Assembly: GCA_905221605.1 (NCBI GenBank)
Contig: CAJNDS010002846.1
Span: 1-64,000 of the forward strand
DNA from: Symbiodinium natans
Lineage: Eukaryota > Sar > Dinophyceae > Suessiales > Symbiodiniaceae
Direction of reading: 5' to 3'
DNA: 64,000 nt
The notes under the pieces are model-generated. The model was not told the DNA's origin, made no database searches, and worked only from the letters and a program-made list of their open reading frames with translations. This document shows, in pieces, positions 12,301 to 20,300 of this stretch (position 1 is the first letter of the stretch; every line of letters starts with the position of its first letter). A program made the translations under genes and the position numbers.

Positions 12301-14820
12301 AGTTACTACGCACTTTTGTGTGGAATTGTTGAGGGCTTTGTATGGACAGTTCGCTAAATGCTGTTCGGTATCCCGAGAGGAGAACTCAGGTCCGAATGTA
12401 GAGCCAAGCCAGGGCTGGGACATAAACGCGATCCGTTAGAGCTCCCCACGTGTTCGCACAGCAGAGTTAGATGAACTCAGCAATACCACCAGCCGGCAGC
12501 TTGTGCAATTGTGGTGGCTGCTTGGTGTTCCGAAAATGCTTGTGACTAGTGAATTTCAGGGTGTCAAGGGAAGCGTTGTGAAAGCCAAGTGTCAGGAGAT
12601 GCGTGTCCTTCATCTCAACCATCCCATCCGTCGTTGTGCACAGCTTGACGATGCAGCTTTGGCAATCCTCGGAACCCGCGCCGCTTCAGCGCTAGCAGAT
12701 GCCTGTAACCCCAAACCCCTATCCTGGAGACGTGGAGATGTGGGACGTGGGTAGGAACCCTGCGCTGAAACCCCAAAACCCTGAACTTTAGCCCTGCACC
12801 CTCGAAGCGGCACAAGCCCCAAAGCCCAATGCCCTAAGCCGACATCCTTGAGACTGAGCATCTGCAAGGGTTTGGGGTTTAGGCAAGGGTTTAGGGTTTG
12901 GGGTTTGGGGTTTAGGGTTCAGGGTTTGGCGTTTAAGGTTTAGGGCTTGTAAGTGGGTGTCTGGGGCATTTTGGCCTGGTCAACCCGAAGCAGGCCACCG
13001 AAACAAGGTCCTTTTGGGTGTTGGAATGTTAGAGAGTACCAGGGTTTCAGGGTCGGCGGCTTTAGTGTTTCGGTAGTGATCTTTTTTGGGGGTCAAACCT
13101 TAAACCCGCGGGTCAAACCTTAAACCCTAAACCAACCCCTATACCCCAAACCCTCAGGTATGGGGTCTTAAGCTTGGAAACCTAGAAGCCATCTAACAAT
13201 AAGGGCATCCTTTTTTGGGTTCAGGGTTTAGGGTTACTTTACAAGGGAGCCAAAAAAGGGTAAAAGGGTACCACTGGGCTACCAAGAAAAACTCAAGCAG
13301 AAGACCAGCTGAAAGCTCACTTGGGGCCCCAGCTCCTCGAACCCTAAACCCTAAACCCTAAACCCTAAACCCTAAACCCTAAACCCTAAGCATGAACCTG
13401 GTCCTTGGAACCCGAGATCGCCACTACATCTCCAACCCCCAGAGTCACCAACGTGTTACTTTGCTGGTGAGCTTCGTACTTTGCTCGGATGGCCTGTTTT
13501 ACCTCGGCTGCGCAAGTTGGGTTTCGTGGTGCCGGGCTTGTTCAAGCTTGATTCAGGCGTGCGAATTCCTCACTTGTGCTGCGCTGCTTCTCTTGCAAGA
13601 AGCCAGACGAACTAGGACCCCGATCGAAGGCTGCAGTTAAGTTGAACGGAATTGAAGGCCGAGGCTAAAGACTCTTTACAATGCTTCTCAAAGGGCTTAG
13701 TAAGGCCTAGTAAGGTTTCCTGAGTCGCCGGCTGTCTGGACAGTATCCACGGCCGGATGCACTGTGACTGGGTACTCCTTCCCAGTGAGGCCCTGCGGGA
13801 TTGGTGCGTTTGGACTTGAGTGTTGGACCCCAAACCCTAAACTTGGGGACGGTCCCCCTTGTGGAAGGCGTCTTGAGTATTCGATAGGAATACCAATACT
13901 TGCGCGCAACTGTGCAGGTGGTGCATCCCAAAGAGAAACCCAATCCTATGGGATTGACAAGAGTAGGCTTCCAAACCCACGAAGCCCCATGCTACGAAAC
14001 CTAATATCCTACGAAGCCTATGTCCTACGTCCAGCAACAGATCTGTCCAGAAACTGGACGGATCTCCGTAAAGTCTCACTCGGAAGAGGGTAAAGGAATG
14101 CCTGCAGCTCGAGAAGTACAGCGCGCTCAAGAGCCAGTCCGGAGTTGCTCCACGGGGAACAGCCGACTTAAACTTTGGTCGCGATTGCTCTTTACGGTGG
14201 GAGCGTAGATTTGGGGAGAACAGGAGGGTCAACCATGAATCCCTAAATCCCTACATGTGCATTTTTCCCAAAGTGGGGGTAGTAACCTCAGGCACCCTTT
14301 GTCGGGGGTTCCTCGAATGGAGATTTGTAGCAAGTTGGGGGTATTTAGAGGGTACCCCTATCTTGGGAAACGCCCAAGTCCACACACACAAGCGCCCGTC
14401 AAGATCTGAGTTCCGAAGCACTAGTGATACTTGTATGTAGGGTCTAGGGCTTCGGAGCACTACGGGGTGTTGTTCTAAATCAGGATCCCTTGCTGGTGGC
14501 GTTTTGTAAGGATCCCTACCACAGTAGGTCGCTTCTTAACCCTTTAAACCCTAAACCCTAACAGCCCCTAAACCCTACTAACCCCTAAACCTTCACAACC
14601 CCTACAGCCCTAACAACCACCTTTAAACCCCCCCAAACCATCCCACCCTTGCATACCCTTTAAACTTACCATGAAGCCGAAGGGCCTATGACCTACGAGG
14701 CCAGAGCTCTAAACGATAAGCCCCAAACCAACCTAACCCTAAACCTTAAACCCTAAACCTTAAACCCGAAACCCTAAACCCCAAACACTCAACCCTAAAC
14801 CCCAGACCCTAAACCCTGAG

Positions 14821-14852
<32 letters not shown>

Positions 14853-15734
14853 CAAAAAAAAAACAAAAAAACGAAAAAAGGCCTTTGGACAGAACTCGTG
14901 CGTGAGCGCTGCCAGTCGCTGCTTACCTCTGGGGCTGCCAGCTCCAGGGATCTCTTGGCCCTTGAAACCATTGGTCTTAGGGGGGGGGGGTTTAGGGTTC
15001 AGGGTTTACGGTTTAGGGTTTAGGGTTTGGGGTTTAGGGTTGGGGATGTTCACCCTTATACAAATGGTCCTTAGTAGGCAGTAGAATAGGGGGTACTATG
15101 ATCCTTACTAAGGACTGTTAGTATAAGGGGGAACATCCCAAGCTTCAATGTTGTTGCTTTAGGGTTCAGGGCTCAGGGTTTGGGCTTTTGGTCTTGGGCC
15201 TAGGGGATACCGAGTTCCCCGAGGCCGAAAGTTCTAACAGGGTTCGGGGTTTAGGTGGGTTTATACCCGTCAGGGGAAGGCCCAGAAGTGTCAGAAATCG
15301 ACGTGAGCGCTCGGGTGCCTGGCAATATTCAACCCCCTGAACCCGAAGCCCTGGGTCAAGTTCTGTTTCAGTTCGTAAACTTTGGGGTGAGCTTCTGAAC
15401 TCTAAACCCTAAACCCTAAACCCTAAACCCTAAACCCTAAACCCTAAACCCTAAACCTTTCTGATCACGGCTTGGGGTGAGCGGCGTTTTTGAGCGCCAG
15501 GGTTGCACATCGTGGCTTGTGAGAGCTGGATTTGTGGGTTCTGGGGGGTTGTGGTCACTTGGGGCCACTCTGCAACAGCCCTCTAAACCCTAAACCCTAA
15601 ACCCTAAACCCTAAACCCTAAACCCTAAACCCTAAACCCTAAACCCTAGACCCTAAACTGTCGCCACCCAAGCGGCCATACTCCTCCAAATGCCTCGAGC
15701 TCGAGACCACCTCGCGCAACATTTGCGCCGTGGC
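3269..15734 (-). CDS. Multi-exon LamG-domain (laminin-G-like jelly-roll) protein gene
   Basis: A host gene pieced together from small exons on the minus strand. In transcript order: 15734-15659, 15569-15457, 14960-14927, 13507-13404, 12702-12629 (weak), 12212-12145, 12002-11902/11908, 11027-10920, 9179-9110, 8750-8696 (weak), 7903-7811, 7601-7526, 5192-5108, 3715-3639 and a terminal exon 3365-3269. Most adjacent exons agree in phase. The middle exons give the strand order of a LamG/ConA-like domain: VRLTFDDPENLGYEG, GKRGINFDGASNRK, EWTISVWTLAPID, DGWHHIAIVGRNR, YYIDGMRIG, and DFQMFAVAADENQIKGLYES. That matches the family pattern FDG, W-T-I-S, GWHH-I-A-V, F-Y-I-D-G, and a final Leu/Tyr helix. 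Such domains usually bind sugars or proteins at the surface or outside the cell. The 5' end is not seen, since element 1 separates it from anything upstream. One exon is probably missing before the last. Confidence is high for the LamG exons and lower for the outer ones. Confidence 0.75.
3415..3612. other. G-rich segment, possible Gln/Pro-rich exon
   Basis: Repeats of GGGGCT (3535-3590) make a strongly G-rich plus strand with quadruplex potential. The minus strand is open as a Pro-Gln repeat frame (QPQPQPQPSKLRHNL), and the plus strand is also open. It is bracketed by TTTAGGG on the left and CCCTAAA on the right. I cannot choose a strand from sequence alone. Confidence 0.3.
3639..3715 (-). 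CDS. Exon of LamG-domain gene
   Basis: Acceptor CACTGCAG|CT and donor CTGAAG|GTTTTAGGG. The donor runs straight into TTTAGGG repeats. It codes PGGTAPALGEPWQTAVDRCL and enters in the phase left by the exon at 5108-5192. Confidence 0.65.
3720..3862. repeat. Small inverted-repeat element (introner-like)
   Basis: GGGGTAGGTTTGGGTGCCC on the left and CAAACCTACC on the right form terminal inverted repeats around an A/T-rich core. The element lies between the exon at 3639-3715 and the upstream exon. Confidence 0.5.
4487..4580. repeat. Introner-like family B copy
   Basis: Begins GGATGCTCCCCCTTATACTA and ends with the inverted counterpart ...GGGGGAACATCC. Three more copies are at 15044-15138, 31340-31435 and 62608-62703. 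Confidence 0.75.
4590..4775 (-). CDS. Possible exon, unknown protein
   Basis: The minus strand is open for about 60 codons (VNASGCLRARVEGYMESFAA, then HTSSGGVLQLLAETQRT) next to a family B element. No clear acceptor was found, and it is not needed to keep phase between the LamG exons at 5108 and 3715, so it may be chance. Confidence 0.25.
5108..5192 (-). CDS. Exon of LamG-domain gene (last strand and helix of the fold)
   Basis: Acceptor CGCCCAAG|GA, donor GGGAG|GTGGGG. It reads EAWGVMSDFQMFAVAADENQ then IKGLYESG. This is the usual end of a LamG jelly-roll (D-x-Q-x-F, then a short helix with L-Y). Phase fits both neighbours. Confidence 0.8.
5540..7290. other. Long intron-like stretch, no supported gene
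   Basis: A G-rich plus strand at 5840-6050 gives a Pro/Leu-rich open frame on the minus strand that looks compositional. Between 6165 and 6320 there is a degenerate repeat of GAGTATCCCTGG-like words. Nothing else recognised. Confidence 0.4.
7293..7383. repeat. Introner-like family F copy
   Basis: TTCTCTAAACTATGGTCC on the left and GGACCATAATTTAGAGAA on the right are near-perfect inverted repeats. A second copy is at 59403-59492. Confidence 0.7.
7526..7601 (-). CDS. Exon of LamG-domain gene (Y-Y-I-D-G strand)
   Basis: Acceptor GCCTAAG|G, donor TTCAAG|GATGG (a GA donor). It codes YYIDGMRIGSKRTQARLG. F/Y-Y-I-D-G-x-x-x-G is the signature strand after the WHH strand in LamG domains. Phase fits 7811-7903 upstream and 5108-5192 downstream. 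Confidence 0.8.
7811..7903 (-). CDS. Exon of LamG-domain gene (G-W-H-H-I-A strand)
   Basis: Acceptor GTAGAAAG|G, donor CGGAG|GACGAT (a GA donor). It codes NYNSNSFVEGFNARDLSDGW then HHIAIVGRNR. The GWHH-I-A-V strand is the most diagnostic part of the domain. The intron just upstream is a family A inverted-repeat element. Confidence 0.85.
7908..7985. repeat. Introner-like family A copy
   Basis: CTACTATTTGCTTAAGAATC on the left and TTGTGGGTTCTTAAGTAG on the right are inverted repeats with an A/T-rich centre. It abuts the acceptor of the exon at 7811-7903. Other copies are at 58637-58712 and 63131-63256. Confidence 0.75.
8696..8750 (-). CDS. Probable LamG-gene exon (weak)
   Basis: Acceptor GGGTTTAG|AC formed by the telomere-like repeat itself. 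It codes VPIHACILTTSKGSWTLQ, which would supply the strand between YRDLL and NYNSNSF. The donor is unclear: a GC donor at CTGCA|GC keeps phase, but other choices exist. Confidence 0.45.
8926..9000. repeat. Introner-like family D copy
   Basis: Starts TAGTTACATGGTCCCTTAGA and ends with AAGGGCCCATACTT. The same start appears at 62436. Confidence 0.5.
9110..9179 (-). CDS. Exon of LamG-domain gene (W-T-I-S-V-W strand)
   Basis: Acceptor CTACGAG|GAG, donor CTCCTAG|GCTGCC (a GC donor). It codes EWTISVWTLAPIDVSARTYR then DLL. E/F-T-I-S-x-W is the usual early strand of a LamG domain. It joins in phase 0 to the exon at 10920-11027. Confidence 0.8.
9524..9562. repeat. TA/CA microsatellite
   Basis: GTATATATATATACACATAC followed by (AT)n. 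Confidence 0.9.
9840..9925 (-). repeat. Interstitial telomere-like tract (CCCTAAA)n
   Basis: About 12 perfect CCCTAAA units. Confidence 0.95.
10920..11027 (-). CDS. Exon of LamG-domain gene (F-D-G strand)
   Basis: Acceptor TTCTGAG|AAG, donor GCCAAG|GCTTTT (a GC donor). 36 codons, reading KTGTIHNPDDVTAINTGGKR then GINFDGASNRKPL. G-I-N-F-D-G-A-S corresponds to the x-F-D-G strand that opens LamG domains. A family E inverted-repeat element fills the intron directly upstream. Confidence 0.8.
11036..11157. repeat. Introner-like family E copy
   Basis: Left end GGTTGCCCAGTAACCTAGG, right end ACTACTGGGCATCCTAG. Related copies at about 13176-13290, 30650-30752 and 33683-33795. Confidence 0.7.
11902..12002 (-). 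CDS. Exon of LamG-domain gene (N-terminal strand)
   Basis: Acceptor CCCAAAG|GT. It codes LVAHPLVRLTFDDPENLGYE then GISGSSGPW. L-V-x-x-x-x-F-D-x-x-x-N-L-G is a common lead-in to LamG domains. The donor is either CAA|GA (11908) or TCA|GA (11902); both leave phase 0 as the next exon needs. Confidence 0.75.
12145..12212 (-). CDS. Exon upstream of LamG domain
   Basis: Acceptor CTATAAG|G, donor AAAAG|GTGGAGG. It codes MDYSLHEDITLILVDSGLAS then LK and joins in phase to the FDDPENLG exon. Confidence 0.7.
12629..12702 (-). CDS. Possible exon of the same gene (weak)
   Basis: Acceptor GGTTACAG|GCA is good and a GA donor (CGACG|GA) would keep phase between 13404-13507 and 12145-12212. The minus frame reads ASASAEAARVPRIAKAASSS. 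A different minus frame and a plus-strand frame resembling a leucine-rich repeat (VLHLNHPIRRCAQLDDAALA, 12606-12665) are also open, so the call is tentative. Confidence 0.35.
13404..13507 (-). CDS. Exon of the LamG-domain gene, 5' part
   Basis: Acceptor CTTGCGCAG|CC, donor TCCAAG|GACCAG (a GA donor followed by TTTAGGG repeats). It codes EVKQAIRAKYEAHQQSNTLV then TLGVGDVVAISGSK. In phase with 14927-14960. Confidence 0.65.
14820..14851. repeat. Poly-C run of about 32 nt followed by an A-rich run
   Basis: An uninterrupted C tract, then an A-rich segment. The exact length is unlikely to be reliable in any assembly. Confidence 0.8.
14927..14960 (-). CDS. 34-nt micro-exon of the LamG-domain gene
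   Basis: Acceptor GGTTTCAAG|GG, strong donor CCAGAG|GTAAGC. It codes GQEIPGAGSPR and is in phase with both 15457-15569 and 13404-13507. The small size makes this less certain. Confidence 0.5.
15044..15138. repeat. Introner-like family B copy
   Basis: GGATGTTCACCCTTATACAA ... TTAGTATAAGGGGGAACATCC-type inverted ends, about 95 bp. Confidence 0.75.
15457..15569 (-). CDS. Exon of the LamG-domain gene, 5' part
   Basis: Acceptor GGCTGTTGCAG|AG, donor ATCAGAAAG|GTTTAGGG, so the intron starts with the telomere-like repeat. It codes WPQVTTTPQNPQIQLSQATM then CNPGAQKRRSPQAVIRK. In phase with the exon at 15659-15734. Confidence 0.65.
15659..15734 (-). CDS. First visible exon of the LamG-domain gene
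   Basis: Classical acceptor (TTCTTGCCTTTGCAG|GCC) and donor GCGACA|GTTTAGGG. It codes ATAQMLREVVSSSRHLEEYG then RLGGD. Retroelement 1 lies about 100 bp upstream, so this host intron was the insertion target. Confidence 0.7.
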
Positions 15735-15836
15735 CTGCAAAGGCAAGAAGCGGCTTTGAGTTGGGGCTTGGGGCTCGAACGGTTAAGGCCCCACACCCTG
15801 AATCCAGGAACAACATATATATATATATATACTGTG

Positions 15837-16291
15837 TGTTTGTGTAAAGAGGCACTCATGTTCACTTGAAGCATCAGCCCCTGCGCAAGGATGACACGCT
15901 GAGCGCGTCCACTGAGGTCTTAACCATAAACTATGCCAACGATGTTGGCTCAAGTCTCGGAGCAAATGCACGGAGTGCAGCTTGGTTTTCGGGTTCTTTC
16001 GGGTTCTTCCGGGTTTTGGGGTTTGGTTTCCTCTTCCCGGTACCCTAGTCCCACCCCCTGTCCTGGTACCCTAGTCCTGCGACCCAGTCCAGGGTGTGAA
16101 GGGTGCGTTCGTTCAGGGGTTCAGGGCTAAGAAGGTGGTTGATGATTGAGGTCCAAGGCGGAAGAGATGGCGGGGGATACTCGTGATTTATCTAGGGTTT
16201 TGATGAACGATGTTCCTCTCCAGATGCTGCCTCAATCTCCCACTCCATCACACTTCAGCAGAATCACCGAAAGCAGCCCTGACCAACATCA
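15837..16291 (+). repeat. Element 1 5' LTR (455 bp)
   Basis: Begins TGTTTGTGTAAAGAGG and ends CCAACATCA. It holds a spliced-leader-like motif at 15922-15954 and, unusually, the start codon and first 40-odd codons of ORF1. Confidence 0.95.
15922..15954 (+). promoter_or_regulatory. Spliced-leader-like motif in LTR
   Basis: AACCATAAACTATG followed after a few bases by TTGGCTCAAG, the last ten bases of the conserved dinoflagellate spliced leader. The 3' LTR copy is at 24405-24437. Similar motifs occupy the LTRs of elements 2 and 3. Confidence 0.5.
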
Positions 16292-17381
16292 GGGTATGAG
16301 CCCAAACGCTCCAAGCAATCCCGCAGAAGCGCAGCAGCAGCAGCATCAGCGTTCCTCACTTTCTGTCTCTGGCCAGGGCACACAAGTTGGGGATGTTGTC
16401 ATGAATACGCCAGGTGCAGAGTTCCTTGTCCGTCAAATGAACGAGATTAGATCTGCAAATGGTGACGTGGTCCGAATGATGCGACAGTTAGAGGGAAATC
16501 ATTGGGATCTTATTGCTATGACTGGTATGGATCAAGTGCAGCAGAACCTTGAAGGCATTCGTCATGAGATGGAGCGTCGCACAAATCTGCTGGGCACTGG
16601 CCTGACAACCACTGTTGCTGGAATAGAGCAGCTGCGCGACGCAGCGTTGCAGAGTCGCCAGGCTTATGGCCAGGCGAGTGAAGCATGCAGCACCTTGACA
16701 AGTCAGATGAATGAGCTCGCTACAGCTGTGAGACATTTGAGTCAAAGGGTTGATGACCTAGAGGGCCAGGTGTTTCTTCAAGACGCTGTGAGCAAGCAAG
16801 TGAATGAGATCCGTGATCGTATAGCCGCATTGGAGTTTCAAGCTGTAGCTGGAGGTGAATGGCCTGAAGCTGAAAGGAAAATCTTCCTGAAGGAGCATAA
16901 GCTACAATCCGACAAGACTTCATTGTGCATTCACGATCTACAAGAGCAAGTGAGACAGCTCAATGAGAAAACCCAAGAAGAGAAGCGAGGTTCCTCGACA
17001 CAGTTGGCGCTTGTCCTTGAACGTGTGGTTGGCGTTGAAAAGATTTGCAAGAAACTTCGTGAGCGTGACGAGGAGATCCAGGGTCACTTGAGTCACGTAA
17101 TACCGCAGTCTATTGCCTCGGACGCAGGACCCCAGCAGGAAAGCCAGGCGCCAGCAAGCCTTGGGGAACCGCAGACTTTTTCCATTGGAAGTGGGACGCC
17201 GCTTCAGGTCAATGAAAGGTCTGGTGAAGATGACTGGTGGGAGGCGTACGATGACAGACCAATCAGCTCTTGGTTGACAAAACCGCCGGGCCTTCCCATG
17301 GAATCAGCCTGGATGAATGAGGGTTGGGGTGCCAATGCCCCTACTCAGCCGCCTCCCCTTCCCAAAGAATTTCGTTCGTAG
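16167..17381 (+). CDS. Element 1 ORF1: coiled-coil gag N-terminal protein
   Basis: About 404 residues from the ATG at 16167; the frame is open from a TTG at 16146. The first ~42 codons lie in the LTR, which is unusual. After a Gln/Ser-rich N-terminus, long heptad-rich segments (about residues 85-330: VRMMRQLEGN, MNELATAVRHLSQRVDDLEG, LQEQVRQLNEKTQEE) predict coiled coils, suggesting an assembly role. There is no enzyme motif. The end is acidic/Trp-rich then Pro-rich (PPPLPKEF). It overlaps ORF2 by 65 nt, with ORF2 in the +1 frame. ORF2 could be expressed by +1 slippage near the TAG at 17379 or by starting at the ATG at 17317, which directly follows a TGA in its own frame. No family is recognised beyond coiled coil. 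Confidence 0.85.
   Translation: MAGDTRDLSRVLMNDVPLQMLPQSPTPSHFSRITESSPDQHQGMSPNAPSNPAEAQQQQHQRSSLSVSGQGTQVGDVVMNTPGAEFLVRQMNEIRSANGDVVRMMRQLEGNHWDLIAMTGMDQVQQNLEGIRHEMERRTNLLGTGLTTTVAGIEQLRDAALQSRQAYGQASEACSTLTSQMNELATAVRHLSQRVDDLEGQVFLQDAVSKQVNEIRDRIAALEFQAVAGGEWPEAERKIFLKEHKLQSDKTSLCIHDLQEQVRQLNEKTQEEKRGSSTQLALVLERVVGVEKICKKLRERDEEIQGHLSHVIPQSIASDAGPQQESQAPASLGEPQTFSIGSGTPLQVNERSGEDDWWEAYDDRPISSWLTKPPGLPMESAWMNEGWGANAPTQPPPLPKEFRS
16292..16303 (+). other. Element 1 primer-binding site, tRNA-Met anticodon-arm type
   Basis: Starts one base after the 5' LTR: GGGTATGAGCCC, continuing AAACGC. Its complement contains CUCAU, i.e. U33 plus a CAU anticodon, within GGG...CCC stem bases. This resembles the copia strategy of priming from a cleaved tRNA-Met half rather than from a tRNA 3' end. 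Confidence 0.6.
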
Positions 17382-20300
17382 CTCGAGCCAGGATGGTTTC
17401 CATCTAGATGGACATGAGCTGAGAGTTGCAGGGGGCCAGTGGAAGTTGATGAAGGAGTTCCCGAGGATCCTTGAGCCGCGAGGTCAGGCATGGGAACGAG
17501 GCCTCCAATTCTCGCAGTATGCTACCGAAATGGTGTCCGTTGCATCGTGTATCGGTGCTGGGTTCGGAAAGTTCGTGAGGCACCAAATCGATGCAGCGTT
17601 GGGGCGCTTTCAACGGCGCATGGATGCCGGGGTTCATGACCCCGATGTTCCCCCTGTTGCCAGCGGATGCGAGGAGTTTGAGAGCAGGTTGGCTATGACT
17701 TTGCTTTCGCAGACGAGTGATGATATCAAACGAGGTGTGATTGAGTCAGCTGCGGGTCAAGTGGTTCCTTCATTAACGATCCTAGAAGCGATTCTTGAGC
17801 GCTACCAACCTGGTGGTATTGAAGAGAAGTCAAGCCTGACGTCGTTTTTGAGGAACCTGCCGCAGGCAAATACTTTCACTGAATGTTTGGCAACACTTAG
17901 AAGGCTAAAGCTGGCTACATCCCGGATTCTTGTCCTTGGTTTGCCGAGTCATCCTCCACATGAAGCCATTTCTTCCTTGAACCACATGGTGAAAACTCTA
18001 GAAAAGAAGAGTCCCACCCTGAGTACGCGCTTGAATTTGCTTCGTCTTCGTCCTGAGATCTTGAATCCCACCGAAGAAGGTGTGAGTCTCCTGCAGACGG
18101 CGATTGAGGCAGAAGCACGGCGACTGGCAGCTGAGGAGTTCTCTAAGCCACATCACCCGAAAGGTTCTGATGCTGGAACTGGAGAGTATGAGATCACAGC
18201 TGCTAAGGGTAAAGGGAAAGGCAAGAAAGGAAAACCAACAGGTGATACCAAGTCAACTCCATGTGCATTCTTTAACACTGAGCGAGGGTGCTTGAAGGGA
18301 AAGGATTGCGAGTATTGGCATGGTGATCCTAAGGGGGCAAAAGCCAAAGGCAAGGGCAAGGGCAAGGAGGATTCAAAGACAAGGGCAGCGGCCAAGGAGG
18401 CTGAAGCGAAGGCCAAAGAGAAAGCTGAAGCAAGGGAGGCAAAAGCCAAAGCCAAGGCCGCAGCAAAGGAAGCAGCAGCAAGAGACAAACCGGACCCCAA
18501 GGCAAAGCCAGGTGCTAAAGCGAAGGCAGCAGCACTTGTTGGAGCTGAGGCGAAGTCTGCTACATGTTATCGAGTGTGTGCAAACATGGCATTGCGTGAG
18601 AACGATCAACCTTCTGACGATGGTATCTCTTCCTCTTCAGAGCTTTCCGAACTGGATGGTGTTAGGAGCGATGACCTTACTCCGAGTGAATTCGGGGACG
18701 AGTTTCAGGAGGAGAGTGACGACGAGCCAGGTCCATGGATGTGGAGCTTGCGCTTGACGGGTTTGGAGTGGAAAATGTGGACTCACCCAGGCAACATCGT
18801 CACCAGGGCGCATGCGGAGTTTGAGCACATTGATGATTATCGCAGTGTGGAGCATGGAGCATGGATTCTGCATAGGGCTGGGCAATTAGATGAGCTGCCG
18901 GCTGTGTTGAATGATGAATGGACCGTCACTGCTGTACACAATGTGTTGGTTCTGGATCCGGTCACGAGAGTCTTCAAGGGGGCCTTTGCCTTCGAGCTTG
19001 AGCGTGTAGATGTCCAGTCCAAGCTTCGTTTTGTGGTAGCGGTGGAAAGAAATCAGCCGTACGTAGAGCCATGGCCTGAGGATGTATGGTTTAATGAATG
19101 CATGAGATTCGGCTTCGGGGCTCCCACCGGGCATGTCAGGGACCGAATTCCACTAGAGGAAATGTTGAATGGTCATGGATTTGGTCACCTAGCTGAGACC
19201 CTGGGTTTGTTAGGTGCCGAGTTTGCTGATGATCTTGCCTTCCTGAGTCCTCGAGATTTGGTAGAGAATGGCATTCAACGGCAGGTTGCTGAGGACCTGT
19301 TTCAGCATGAAGGTGTCCTGTATGAAGTCCACGCCTCTACGGGAGTCCAGGGTGTTCGGCTGGAAGAAGAACAGATTGAGGAACTTGCGTTCTCTTTATA
19401 TGCATCTTGGCAGGCGGGAGAACCGGTGAGTGATGAAGAGTACGACCCCGAAGTCCAACAAAGATTCCATGGCATGGTGCGTAGGCGGCGCCAAGGTGCT
19501 GCAAACATGTGTTGTGTCTCGGGCAATCGTGTTGAGAGTGATGGTTTTGTTCTCGTTGACAGCGGGGCCAACGAAGTGCTCCGTCCACAGACTAAGCGGC
19601 AATCCTCATTAGGTGAAGAAACGCTTCAGGTCACTCTCGCGTCAGGGTCGCAGTGCGCAGCCACCTTGAACAAACATGGAGAGGTGTGCATGATCTCAGA
19701 GAATGGAGCCAAGGGAGAGTGGATCGTTGGAGTTAGGAAGATCATCGACATAGGAGGGGCTTTCAATTGGGACCAGAAGGGCGCTAGAATCTCGTACCCA
19801 CATCCTTTCGAACACGCTAGGATTGTGAATGTTGACTGCGTTGTCACCAATGGCCTACCGTACATGAGATGGTCTGATTTCAAACTTGCGCGTATTGCAC
19901 TCAGCAAGCATTATCGGATGCAGCAGAAGAGCATTTGCAGTCACAAGGTTGTCACTGACATTCCCGAAATCCCTGTGATTCCCCCGGAGAGCCAGGTCAT
20001 TGACTGGGTTGATGTGTTGGAGTTTCAGGAGGAGTCAGGGGATCACATTCAGGGATGCAAGGCTGTCGAAGTAATAACCAGTGAATCCTTTGCCGAAAAA
20101 CTGCTTGAAAGGGATCATGTGGAGCATCATGAGGTTTTGGCAGCTGTGAAGATGGCAGATCTAAAGCCCTTGATCCTTCGTAGGAGCTCTAAGGTGGTAG
20201 GAGAACCATCGGTCGCGAAGCTGTGGGTCTTCGGGTCCTATGTTAGGGGCGGTCTGTGTGGAATCACGCGTGTCACCAAGCAGCACCCTTTCCTCACCAA

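Noticed and set aside
18153-18609. Minus-strand Ala/Leu- or Cys/Phe-rich frames opposite the element 1 gag
   Set aside because: They mirror the Lys/Ala-rich low-complexity coding region on the plus strand.
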